From Mycolicibacterium sp. BiH015 (GTDB lineage Bacteria > Actinomycetota > Actinomycetes > Mycobacteriales > Mycobacteriaceae), in NCBI RefSeq assembly GCF_027706845.1, contig NZ_JAQGCZ010000015.1:1-64000 (forward strand): a stretch of DNA of 64,000 nt, written 5' to 3'. Both the position numbers and the translations under genes were made by a program. Of this stretch, positions 24,840-33,042 are shown piece after piece (the first letter of the stretch is position 1; each line of letters opens with the position of its first letter). The notes beneath the pieces are model-generated. The model saw only the letters and a list, made by a program, of their open reading frames with translations. It did not search any database and had not been told where the DNA came from.

Positions 24840-26468
24840 GTGACGATCGAACATGACCTCACGCGCTATGACGCGATCGTCGTCGGGGCGGGGTTCTCCG
24901 GGCTCTACGCGCTGCACCACCTCCGCGAACTCGGGCTTCGGGTGCGCGTTCTGGAGAGGGCGCACAATGTCGGGGGGACGTGGCTGTTCAACCGATATCC
25001 GGGTGCGCGATGCGACATCGAGAGCATCGAGTACTCGTACAGCTTCTCCGACGACATCCAGCAGGAGTGGGTGTGGACCGAGACCATGCCCGCCCAGCCC
25101 GAGATCGAGGCCTACCTCAACTTCGTCGCCGACCGACTGGACCTGCGCCGCGACATCTCGTTCGGGACGAACGTCGCCGCGATGTCCTTCGACGAGGACG
25201 CATCGGAATGGACCGTGACGACAGATGCCGGCGGATCGTTCGTCGCGCCGTTCGTCGTCGCGGCCACCGGGATCCTGTCGGTGCCGCTCGAGCCGACGAT
25301 CCCCGGTATGGACGCGTTCACCGGCACCTCGCTGTTCACCAGCCGATGGCCCGAAGGTGGTGTCGACCTGACCGGTCGACGGGTCGGCGTGATCGGGACG
25401 GGGTCCACCGGTGTCCAATTGATCCCGGTCGTCGCCCGGGAGGCCGCCCACCTCACGGTGTTCCAGCGGTCACCGGCCTACACGTTGCCGTGGAAAGTCC
25501 GCCGGTTCGAGCCGGGGGAGCTCGACGAACTCAAGGCCCGCTATCCCGAGATCCGCGCCGCGCAGCGTGAACACCCTGTCGGCGCGGCACGGCTGAGCGC
25601 GTTCTCCGTGTTGCTGGAGATGCTCGTCAAACCACCGCTGAAGTCGGCCTCGCAGGAACAACGGACCCGCGCCGTCGAAGAGAGTGGCGTCATGGGTGCG
25701 CTCAACTGGGGTGACCTGTTCTTCGACATCGAAGCCAACCGGATGGCGGCCGAACTCTACGGCGAGGCGATCGCACGGATCGTCGAAAACCCCGACACGG
25801 CACGGGCGCTGACACCGACCCACCCGTTCGCGTGCAAACGGCCGATCATCGATCAGGGCTATTACGAGACCTACAACCGCGACAACGTGACCCTGGTCGA
25901 TCTGCGCTCCGACCCGATCGTCTCCGTGCGCGCGGCGGGTATCGAGACTCAGGCGGCCGTGCGTGAACTCGACGTGATCGTGTACGCCACAGGATTCGAC
26001 GCGATGACCGGAGCGTTGAGCCGCATCGACGTCCGCGGTCGCGACAGTCTGTCGTTGGGTGACTTCTGGTCGGAGGAGGGGCCGTTGAGCTACCTCGGCA
26101 TGGCCGTGGCCGGCTTTCCGAACCTGTTCACCATCCAGGGTCCCGGAAGCCCCTCTGCCGCCTCCAATTTCGTTGCCGCACTGGAACAGAATGTGGAATG
26201 GATCGGCGCCTGCGTCGATTATCTCCGTCAACACGGTTACCGGACCATCGAAGCCCTGCCGGAGGCGCAGCGCGAATGGATCGAGCAGGCCACCGCCCTG
26301 GTGGCGCCCACCGTCCTGGTCCATCCGTCGTGCAACTCCTGGTACAACGGCGGTAACGTGCCCGGCAAGAAGCGCATGTACATGGGCTATACCGCGGGCA
26401 TCCCCGAATATCGGCGGCGGTGTGACGAGATTGCCGCGGGCGGCTACACGGGGTTCAAGCTCGCGTGA
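24840..26468 (+). CDS. Flavin monooxygenase, Baeyer-Villiger type with altered fingerprint
   Basis: A 542-residue two-dinucleotide-fold flavoprotein. The FAD motif is GAGFSG (16-21), GGTWLFNRYPGARCD follows (45-59), and the NADPH motif is GTGSTG (186-191). The type I Baeyer-Villiger fingerprint FxGxxxHxxxWP reads FTGTSLFTSRWP at 160-171, so the His is Phe166. Relatives insert oxygen next to a ketone to give an ester or lactone. The GTG start has GGAGG upstream. The next gene is a hydrolase in GTGA overlap, which suits opening of such an ester. Confidence 0.85.
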   Translation: MTIEHDLTRYDAIVVGAGFSGLYALHHLRELGLRVRVLERAHNVGGTWLFNRYPGARCDIESIEYSYSFSDDIQQEWVWTETMPAQPEIEAYLNFVADRLDLRRDISFGTNVAAMSFDEDASEWTVTTDAGGSFVAPFVVAATGILSVPLEPTIPGMDAFTGTSLFTSRWPEGGVDLTGRRVGVIGTGSTGVQLIPVVAREAAHLTVFQRSPAYTLPWKVRRFEPGELDELKARYPEIRAAQREHPVGAARLSAFSVLLEMLVKPPLKSASQEQRTRAVEESGVMGALNWGDLFFDIEANRMAAELYGEAIARIVENPDTARALTPTHPFACKRPIIDQGYYETYNRDNVTLVDLRSDPIVSVRAAGIETQAAVRELDVIVYATGFDAMTGALSRIDVRGRDSLSLGDFWSEEGPLSYLGMAVAGFPNLFTIQGPGSPSAASNFVAALEQNVEWIGACVDYLRQHGYRTIEALPEAQREWIEQATALVAPTVLVHPSCNSWYNGGNVPGKKRMYMGYTAGIPEYRRRCDEIAAGGYTGFKLA

Positions 26469-27586
26469 GAACCGCCGAGCGAGTCTGGCGGATAGGCACC
26501 GATTTCGCGGGTGTGCTGCCACGTGCGCACCGCGCGGTCGCAGTACCGGGGGATTGGAATGCGTTCTCATGGCGCGACCTTTGCCGGCTGGGTGAGGTCA
26601 CGCTTGACGAACTCGCGCTGACGGGCATGACGCTGACAGCGCCCCCGCCGATGCTGGAGCGTTCGGCGGGCTCGTGTGCGCCGGCGGCATCCGAGCTGTC
26701 CGCCCTCGGCATCGCGGGCGCGAATGCCGCCCCCGAACCCCTGCGGGTGAACTCGGTGCAGCGGCGTCGGCTGGGGCGCCGCAGCTACGAACAGATGACG
26801 TTCGACCACGACCCCCACCTCCCGGATTCGCTGGCCCGCGCGGGATTCGGGGGACAAGCCACCGCCGTCGTTCACCTGTGCCGGGCAGGTGACGATCGGC
26901 GCCCCTGGCTGGTGTGGGTGCACGGCGCGGGACAGGGGCAGCCCATCGACCTGCTTTTCTCCCGCGCGCGACGCATCCAGGAAGATCTCGAATTCAACGT
27001 CGCCCTTCCGGTCCAGCCGGGCTGCGGGGTCAGGGGCCAGGCGTGGCCTGCGTACCCCACGATGGACCCGATGGCCAACGTCGCCGCGATGTTGCGCGTC
27101 GTGTCGGAGGTTCGGGCGCTCGTGCAGTGGTTGCGGCCACAGGCAGCGGCGATCGCTGTTGCCGGGGTGTCCATGGGAAGCCCTGTCGCGGGGTTGGTTT
27201 CGCATCTGGAGCCGGTCGACGCCGTCGCGGTGTTCACGCCGATTTTCGGGCTCAATGCCATGATCGCCGCCCACCTGGGCCGCTGGGGCCCGTCGGTCGA
27301 CGAGACCATCGCACTGCTGCGCTCCGAAGTCGTCGAACAGATGATGTCCGCGCTCGACTACCAGTCGGTCGAACCGACGGCGCCGACGGGGCGGCGGCTG
27401 ATCGTCGGCGCGTCGCACGACCAGATGGCGGGCCCCGAACCGGCGGAGGTGCTTCACGAGCGCTGGGGCGGCGAGTTGCACTGGCATCGCGGCAGCCACG
27501 TCGGGCATCTGTTCGCCCCGTCCGTGCAGAAAGCCTCCGAGCGGCTTCTCAGGTCGGTGGCTCCCGATCGGGACCGCAGTCGCTGA
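26465..27586 (+). CDS. Alpha/beta-hydrolase
   Basis: A 373-residue hydrolase. The oxyanion segment WVHGAGQG is at about 151-158, the nucleophile is Ser236 in AGVSMGSP, the acid is Asp319 in GASHDQMAG, and the base is His348 in SHVGHLF. The first 130 residues are a lid or N-terminal extension I do not recognise. The start overlaps the monooxygenase stop (GTGA). The pairing suggests hydrolysis of the ester or lactone made by the upstream monooxygenase. No signal peptide is seen. Confidence 0.8.
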   Translation: MRTAERVWRIGTDFAGVLPRAHRAVAVPGDWNAFSWRDLCRLGEVTLDELALTGMTLTAPPPMLERSAGSCAPAASELSALGIAGANAAPEPLRVNSVQRRRLGRRSYEQMTFDHDPHLPDSLARAGFGGQATAVVHLCRAGDDRRPWLVWVHGAGQGQPIDLLFSRARRIQEDLEFNVALPVQPGCGVRGQAWPAYPTMDPMANVAAMLRVVSEVRALVQWLRPQAAAIAVAGVSMGSPVAGLVSHLEPVDAVAVFTPIFGLNAMIAAHLGRWGPSVDETIALLRSEVVEQMMSALDYQSVEPTAPTGRRLIVGASHDQMAGPEPAEVLHERWGGELHWHRGSHVGHLFAPSVQKASERLLRSVAPDRDRSR

Positions 27587-27641
27587 TGAGCGCGGCGGCC
27601 GTGATCCACTGGTACGCGAACGACCCGACGGAGGTGTTCTC

Positions 27642-28016
27642 GTGACCCGTTCCGCCCGCGAGGTGGTGGAGCAGTACAACCTGGTCGTGTGGAACAAGCG
27701 TGACTTCGCCCTTGCCGACGAACTGCTCGGCGAGCGCGTCATCCGCCACGACGTGGGGGAGTCGACGACGCTGACGCACCAACAGGCTGTTGCACGCGTG
27801 GTCGAGCACTGGGACATGTTCGAGTCCATTCGCTTCGACCTCAACCTCGTGGTCGCCGGCGACGACGGAGAACACGTGGCGATCGTGTACCAGTCACCGA
27901 TGAGACTCAAGGACGGCACCGAGACGACAGTGGGGAGCATGGAGATCTTCCGGGTGGTCGATGGCAGGATCACCGAAGTCTGGAATTGCGGCTACAAGCA
28001 AGGGATCTGGTCATGA
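27642..28016 (+). CDS. SnoaL/NTF2-like small enzyme or binding protein
   Basis: A 124-residue single-domain alpha+beta-barrel protein of the SnoaL-like polyketide-cyclase group. Typical features are VVEQYNLVVWNKRDFALADELLG at the start (about 7-29), followed by a strand-rich second half ending in ITEVWNCGYKQ. Members include isomerases, cyclases and dehydratases; the reaction here is unknown. The GTG start lies 55 nt past the hydrolase and overlaps the LLM gene by ATGA, so it belongs to the operon. Confidence 0.75.
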   Translation: MTRSAREVVEQYNLVVWNKRDFALADELLGERVIRHDVGESTTLTHQQAVARVVEHWDMFESIRFDLNLVVAGDDGEHVAIVYQSPMRLKDGTETTVGSMEIFRVVDGRITEVWNCGYKQGIWS

Positions 28017-29053
28017 CGCGCACCTTGGACGAACTGGGTTACTACCTGCTGGCGGGCGCCGGCGGTGAGGGACCCGCCACCCTGATGGACGAAGCCCGCC
28101 GCGGCGAGGAGCTCGGATTCGGCACCGGATTCATCTCCGAGCGGTGGAACGTCAAGGAGGCCTCGTCGCTGACCGGGGCGGCGTTGGCGGTGACGAGCCG
28201 CATGCAGATCGCGACCGCGGCGACCAACCACAACACGCGCCACCCGCTGATCACCGGATCGTGGGCGACCACGATGCACCGGCTCTCCGGGGGCCGTTTC
28301 ACGTTGGGGCTGGGGCGCGGAATCGCCGCGATGTATCACGCCTTCGGCGTGCCCGCGGTGACCACCGCGCAGATGGAGGATTTCGCGCAGGTGATGCGCA
28401 AGCTCTGGCACGGCGAGCTGATCTTCAACCACGACGGGCCGATCGGCAAGTATCAGGTGCTGTTCCTCGACCCCGAGTTCCGCGAGGACATCCGGCTGGC
28501 GATCGTCGCGTTCGGTCCCCAGACGCTCGCGCTGGGCGGGCGTGAGTTCGACGACGTCATCCTGCACACCTACTTCACACCGGAGACCCTTCAGCGCGCG
28601 GTCAAGACGGTCAAGGATGCTGCCGAACAGGCGGGACGCGATCCGGCGTCGGTTCGGGTGTGGTCGTGCTTTGCGACGGTCGGCGATCATCTGCCCGAAG
28701 AGCTGCGGCTGAAGAAGACCGTCGCCCGGTTGGCTACCTACCTGCAGGGTTACGGCGACCTGCTGGTAAACACCAACGGCTGGGATCCTGCTGTCCTGCA
28801 ACGGTTTCGGGATGACGCTGTGGTGCAGTCGATTCCCGGCGGCATCGACCACAAGGCCACGGCCGAGCAGATCGAGCACATCGCGACGCTGATCCCCGAC
28901 GAGTGGCTGGAGCCCTCGGCGACCGGCTCGGCGCAGCAGTGCGTGGACCGCGTGCGCAAGGAATTCGACTACGGCGCCGACGCAGTCATCATGCACGGCG
29001 CCACACCCGACGAGCTCGCGCCGATCGTCACCGCCTACCGCGCGAGCGAGTGA
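28013..29053 (+). CDS. LLM-class F420-type oxidoreductase
   Basis: A 346-residue luciferase-like TIM-barrel protein of the type that uses coenzyme F420 in mycobacteria. Seen are GFGTGFISERWN near residue 35, ATAATNHNTRHPL, LSGGRFTLGLGRG and the late VIMHGATPDELAPIV. It starts in ATGA overlap with the SnoaL-like gene and ends the four-gene operon from operator E. It probably performs a hydride transfer to or from a ring ketone or enone. A second LLM gene is at 30698. Confidence 0.82.
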   Translation: MTRTLDELGYYLLAGAGGEGPATLMDEARRGEELGFGTGFISERWNVKEASSLTGAALAVTSRMQIATAATNHNTRHPLITGSWATTMHRLSGGRFTLGLGRGIAAMYHAFGVPAVTTAQMEDFAQVMRKLWHGELIFNHDGPIGKYQVLFLDPEFREDIRLAIVAFGPQTLALGGREFDDVILHTYFTPETLQRAVKTVKDAAEQAGRDPASVRVWSCFATVGDHLPEELRLKKTVARLATYLQGYGDLLVNTNGWDPAVLQRFRDDAVVQSIPGGIDHKATAEQIEHIATLIPDEWLEPSATGSAQQCVDRVRKEFDYGADAVIMHGATPDELAPIVTAYRASE

Positions 29054-29114
29054 TTTCGGCGTGCTGGGTTGCGCTGAGCACGATGCGCTGAGCACGACCA
29101 GGCACGCCGAAATC
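29052..29114. terminator. Bidirectional hairpin, GATTTCGGCGTGC type, second copy
   Basis: The perfect arms GATTTCGGCGTGC (29052-29064) and GCACGCCGAAATC (29102-29114) are identical to those at 9662-9710, but the loop differs. The element fills the gap between convergent genes ending at 29053 and 29122. Confidence 0.72.
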
Positions 29115-29121
29115 GCAACGG

Positions 29122-30618
29122 TCAGGGGGTGATGACGGTCCGGGCCACCGGCTGTGCCGCCGCCTGCCGGCTGTGCAGGCCACGCTCGAGCGCATCGAGG
29201 AGGACGTCGCGGGTCTCCTCCGGGTGGATGAGGTCGTCGAAGCCGAGGTGCCCGGCCGAGCGGAACGACGCGTCGACCTCGGCCTGGCGCAGCTTGGCCT
29301 CGATATCCTCGGTGGCATGCGAGGCCCTGCTCAGCGCCGCCGCACTCATGGCGCCCATCGTGGCGCCCGGAAAGGCGAACGTCGCGCTCTGATTGTCGAA
29401 TCCCAGCAGCGACATCACCATCGAGCCGAACCCGTACGCCTTGCGTAGCGTCACATGCAATTTCAAAGTCGTGGCCGCGGTCTGGGCCGCGAACATCCGT
29501 GCACCGCTGCGCAACACGCCGGTCTTCTCTGAGCGGCTGCCCGGCAGCATTCCCGGGTTGTCGGCGAGGAACACGATCGGCAGGTGGAACGCGTCGGCGA
29601 CCATGATGAAATGCGCCGCCTTGTCCGCGGCGTCGGCGTCGATGGAGCCCGCGAGCACCTTGGGCTGATTGGCCACCACGGCGACGGGGTGGCCGCCAAG
29701 ATGTGCGAGCGCGGTGATCATCGCAGGCCCGAACTTCGGTTGCACCTCGAACCAGTCGCTGTCGTCGAACACGACGTCGAGGACCGCGCGCATGTCGTAC
29801 ACCTGGCGGTTGCCTCGAGGCACGATCTCCAGCAGCTCCGGGGTCGACCGGCGTCCCGTGGCCTCGCTTGCCGGCGCCGACGCCGGATACGACCACGCGC
29901 TGAGCGGGAAGTAGGACAGGTAGCGACGGATGTCGTCGAGCGCCGCGGCGTCGTCCTGGCCGAGGTTGTGGATGACGCCGCTGGCCAGCGCGACCGCGGG
30001 CCCGCCGAGGTCCTCTTTCGAAATCTCCTCGCCGGTGGACTCTTTGACCACGGGTGGCCCTGCCGTGAAGATCGCGCCCTGGGTCGTCATGATCGTCCAG
30101 TCGCAGACCGGGGCGACGAGTGCGCCGTGCCCGGCCGAGGGCCCGAACAGCCCGCTGACGGTCGGGACCTTACCCGAGCACCGGGCCTGGGCCAGAAGGT
30201 CGGTGGGAGTGCGGCCGTAATGCTCTCCGCTGGGCCGGAACCCCGCGCCCTCCAACAGCATCACCATAGGAACACGGTCCCGCAGCGCGAGTTCGGCAAG
30301 CCGGTACCGCTTGGCGTTGCCGCCCGGGCCGATGCTGCCCGCGAGTGTGGTGAAGTCCTCCGCGCCGACCATCACCGGCCTGCCGTCGATCAGGCCCGAG
30401 CCGGCGACGATCCCGTCGGCCGCGATGTCGCCGCCGACAAGGGTGCCGAATTCGCGGAACGAGCCCTTGTCCAGGAGGTGGGCGATCCGCGCGCGCGCGT
30501 CGAGCTTGCCCTTGGCGTGATGCTTGGCGAGCCGTTCGTCGCCTCCCATGCTTCGGGAACGGTCACGACGCCGCTTCAACTCGTCGAGTGTTTCCGCCCA
30601 GTCCTCGGCCTCGGCCAT
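29122..30618 (-). CDS. Acyl-CoA carboxylase, carboxyltransferase (beta) subunit
   Basis: A 498-residue crotonase-fold carboxyltransferase of the AccD/PccB group. The N-terminal half holds KGKLDARARIAHLLDKGSF and the acyl-CoA oxyanion region. The C-terminal half holds the biotin-side motif around FLADNPGMLPGSRSEKTGVL and GFDNQSATFAFPGATMGAM. It would carboxylate an acyl-CoA using a biotin-carrying alpha subunit, which is not encoded nearby. The ATG at 30618 has AGGAG 7 nt upstream. It is divergent from the LLM gene, with operator F between. Confidence 0.85.
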   Translation of the reverse strand: MAEAEDWAETLDELKRRRDRSRSMGGDERLAKHHAKGKLDARARIAHLLDKGSFREFGTLVGGDIAADGIVAGSGLIDGRPVMVGAEDFTTLAGSIGPGGNAKRYRLAELALRDRVPMVMLLEGAGFRPSGEHYGRTPTDLLAQARCSGKVPTVSGLFGPSAGHGALVAPVCDWTIMTTQGAIFTAGPPVVKESTGEEISKEDLGGPAVALASGVIHNLGQDDAAALDDIRRYLSYFPLSAWSYPASAPASEATGRRSTPELLEIVPRGNRQVYDMRAVLDVVFDDSDWFEVQPKFGPAMITALAHLGGHPVAVVANQPKVLAGSIDADAADKAAHFIMVADAFHLPIVFLADNPGMLPGSRSEKTGVLRSGARMFAAQTAATTLKLHVTLRKAYGFGSMVMSLLGFDNQSATFAFPGATMGAMSAAALSRASHATEDIEAKLRQAEVDASFRSAGHLGFDDLIHPEETRDVLLDALERGLHSRQAAAQPVARTVITP

Positions 30619-30665
30619 GCTCAGACTCCTGTCCTCAACGACGCGCGCCACGTGCGACGTTGACC

Positions 30666-30686
30666 ATACTGAATTGCTTACTGTAG
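30666..30686. promoter_or_regulatory. Operator site F
   Basis: ATACTGAAT-TGC-TTACTGTAG matches at 14 of 18 arm positions. It lies between the carboxyltransferase and LLM genes. TACTGT (30679-30684) fits a -10 box for the rightward operon, with a start codon only about 13 nt further, so the leader would be very short. Confidence 0.62.
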
Positions 30687-30697
30687 CTTCATCAACC

Positions 30698-31738
30698 ATG
30701 GGTTCGGACGGCGGCCTCAAGGTCGACGCTGCCGTCGTCAGTCAACTGTCACACGTCCCCGCCGCGGCGGAGATGCTCGAACGCCGGGGCTACGACGGTT
30801 GCTGGACGGCGGAGATCAATCACGACCCGTTCCTGCCGCTGACCCTGGCCGCGGAGCACACCGACCGCGTCGAGCTGGGCACCAGCATCGCGGTGGCCTT
30901 CGCGCGCAACCCGATGACAGTGGCGCAGATCGGCTGGGATCTGCAGGAGTACTCCCAGGGCCGGCTGCTGCTCGGGCTGGGCTCGCAGATCAAACCGCAC
31001 ATCGAGAAGCGGTTCAGCATGCCGTGGAGCAAGCCTGTCGCCCGCATGCGGGAGTTCGTGGTTGCGCTGCACGATATCTGGGCGTGTTGGCGCGACGGTA
31101 CGCGTCTGGCATTCGACGGCGAGTTCTACACGCACACTCTGATGACGCCGATGTTCGTGCCGCAGCCGCACCCCCACGGCGATCCCAGGGTCTTCCTCGC
31201 AGCGGTGGGCGACCGGATGACCGAGATGTGTGGTGAGGTAGCCGACGGCCTTATCGTGCATGCCTTCTCGACCCACCGATACTTCCGAGAGGTCACCATC
31301 CCGACCCTGACGCGAGGGATCGAACGGGCCGGCAGGCAACGGTGCGACCTCGAGGTGGCCAGTCCGCTGTTCGTTGTGACGGGTCGCGACGAGGCCGAGC
31401 TTGCGCAGAATGCCGTTGCAGCCCGCAAGCAGATCGCGTTCTACGCGTCGACACCTGCCTATCGCGGCGTCCTCGAACTGCACGGCTGGGGCGACCTGCA
31501 GACCGAGTTGCACCGGCTTTCGCGTGAGGGCGAATGGGACGCGATGGGCTCGTTGATCGACGACACGATGCTCGCCGAGTTTGCCGTCGTGGCCCCGCTC
31601 GACAATGTCGTCCGCGCCATCCGGAGCCGGTGCGACGGACTGATCGACCGAGTCCTGGTGGGCTTCCCACCGTCCCTCGACGAAGCGACGGTGATGCATC
31701 TGGTTTCCGAGTTGCAAGGTGAGGAGAGCAACCCATGA
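30698..31738 (+). CDS. LLM-class F420-type oxidoreductase
   Basis: A 346-residue luciferase-like TIM-barrel protein. Features are MLERRGYDGCWTAEINHDPFLPL, VELGTSIAVAFARNPM, EYSQGRLLLGLGSQIKPHIEKRF and VFLAAVGDRMTEM, all typical of mycobacterial F420-dependent oxidoreductases. The ATG at 30698 follows operator F closely. It overlaps the P450 at 31735 by ATGA, so reduction or dehydrogenation and hydroxylation of one substrate are likely coupled. The substrate is unknown. Confidence 0.82.
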   Translation: MGSDGGLKVDAAVVSQLSHVPAAAEMLERRGYDGCWTAEINHDPFLPLTLAAEHTDRVELGTSIAVAFARNPMTVAQIGWDLQEYSQGRLLLGLGSQIKPHIEKRFSMPWSKPVARMREFVVALHDIWACWRDGTRLAFDGEFYTHTLMTPMFVPQPHPHGDPRVFLAAVGDRMTEMCGEVADGLIVHAFSTHRYFREVTIPTLTRGIERAGRQRCDLEVASPLFVVTGRDEAELAQNAVAARKQIAFYASTPAYRGVLELHGWGDLQTELHRLSREGEWDAMGSLIDDTMLAEFAVVAPLDNVVRAIRSRCDGLIDRVLVGFPPSLDEATVMHLVSELQGEESNP

Positions 31739-32973
31739 CCGTCCGAGTAGCCGACGAGGCGGGCAAGGTGTTCGCCGACCCGACCGCATACGCCGACGAA
31801 GAGCGACTGCACGCGGCGATGACACACCTGCGGGCCCACGCGCCCGTGTCATGGGTCGACGCCGAGGGGTACAACCCGTTCTGGGCCATCACCAAGCACG
31901 CTGACATCATGGCCATCGAGCGCGACAATGCGGTCTTCACGAACTCGCCGAGGCCGGTCTTGACCACGGCCGAGGGCGATGCACAGCACGCGGCCATGGC
32001 GATCAGCACCCTGATCCACATGGACGACCCGCAGCACCGCAAGATCCGGGCCATCGGCGCCGACTGGTTCCGGCCGAAGGCGATGCGCGCGTTGCAAGTT
32101 CGCGTTGACGAGCTGGCCAAGTCGTTCGTCGACCAGATGGCCGACCGCGGCGGGCAGTGCGACTTCGTGCAGGAGGTAGCGGTCAACTTCCCGCTGTACG
32201 TCATCATGTCGCTGCTCGGCATCCCCGAGTGCGACTTCCCCCGCATGCTGACCTACACCCAGGAACTGTTCGGCAACGACGACGCCGAGCTACAGCGCGG
32301 TGTGACCATGGAAGAGCGCGGGCTTGCGCTGTTCGACATGTTCACCTACTTCAACGACATCACCGCCGCACGGCGCGCGCAGCCCACCGAGGACCTCGCG
32401 TCGGCGATCGCCAACGCCCGCATCGACGGCGAACCGTTGTCCGACATCGACACGGTGTCCTACTACCTGATCGTGGCGACTGCAGGGCACGACACCACCA
32501 GCGCGACGATCTCGGGCGGGCTGCAGGCGCTCTGCGAGAACCCCGAACAGTTGCAGCGGCTGCAGCAGAATCCGGAGCTGCTGCCACTGGCGGTCGAGGA
32601 GATGATCCGGTGGGTCACTCCGGTCAAAGAATTCATGCGAACGGCACAGCGGGACACCGTCGTTCGAGGGGTCCCCATCGCGGCGGGGGAGTCGGTGCTG
32701 CTGTCCTATCCGTCGGGAAATCGCGACGAGGACATTTTCGCCGACCCGTTCCGGTTCGACGTCGGCAGAGATCCCAACAGACACGTGGCGTTCGGCTACG
32801 GCGTGCACTTCTGCTTGGGTGCGGCACTCGCGCGCATGGAGATCAACAGCTTCTACTCGGAGTTGCTGCCCCGGCTGGACTCGGTGGAGTTGGCAGGCAC
32901 GCCCGAGCACACTGCGACGATCTTCGTCGGTGGGCTCAAGCATCTGCCGATCAGGTACTCGCTGAGGACGTAA
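31735..32973 (+). CDS. Cytochrome P450
   Basis: A 412-residue P450 with all canonical motifs: I-helix ATAGHDTTSA, ExxR in EEMIRW, and heme loop FGYGVHFCLG with Cys360. The N-terminal part with HMDDPQHRKIRAIGADWF resembles steroid- and terpene-hydroxylating actinobacterial P450s, but I do not assign a CYP number. It is second in the LLM-P450 operon under operator F. A repeat hairpin follows the stop. Confidence 0.87.
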   Translation: MTVRVADEAGKVFADPTAYADEERLHAAMTHLRAHAPVSWVDAEGYNPFWAITKHADIMAIERDNAVFTNSPRPVLTTAEGDAQHAAMAISTLIHMDDPQHRKIRAIGADWFRPKAMRALQVRVDELAKSFVDQMADRGGQCDFVQEVAVNFPLYVIMSLLGIPECDFPRMLTYTQELFGNDDAELQRGVTMEERGLALFDMFTYFNDITAARRAQPTEDLASAIANARIDGEPLSDIDTVSYYLIVATAGHDTTSATISGGLQALCENPEQLQRLQQNPELLPLAVEEMIRWVTPVKEFMRTAQRDTVVRGVPIAAGESVLLSYPSGNRDEDIFADPFRFDVGRDPNRHVAFGYGVHFCLGAALARMEINSFYSELLPRLDSVELAGTPEHTATIFVGGLKHLPIRYSLRT

Positions 32974-32975
32974 TT

Positions 32976-33037
32976 CGCCGGAATTGCATTCCAGCAGAGG
33001 ATGTTCGAGTGAACGCCTGCTGGAATGCAATTCCGCG
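32976..33037. repeat. Inverted repeat, copy 3 of the GGAATTGCATTCC family
   Basis: The arms 32976-32997 and 33017-33037 are reverse complements with one base missing on the right, and match copy 1 almost base for base. The element lies between convergent P450 and amidohydrolase genes, a few nt from each stop. Confidence 0.75.
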
Positions 33038-33042
33038 ACGAG

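Noticed and set aside
27992..29896. A 634-codon open frame on the minus strand
   Set aside because: It is antisense to the clear LLM gene and the wrong frame of the carboxyltransferase, Arg/Gly/Pro-rich, as expected for high-GC shadow frames.
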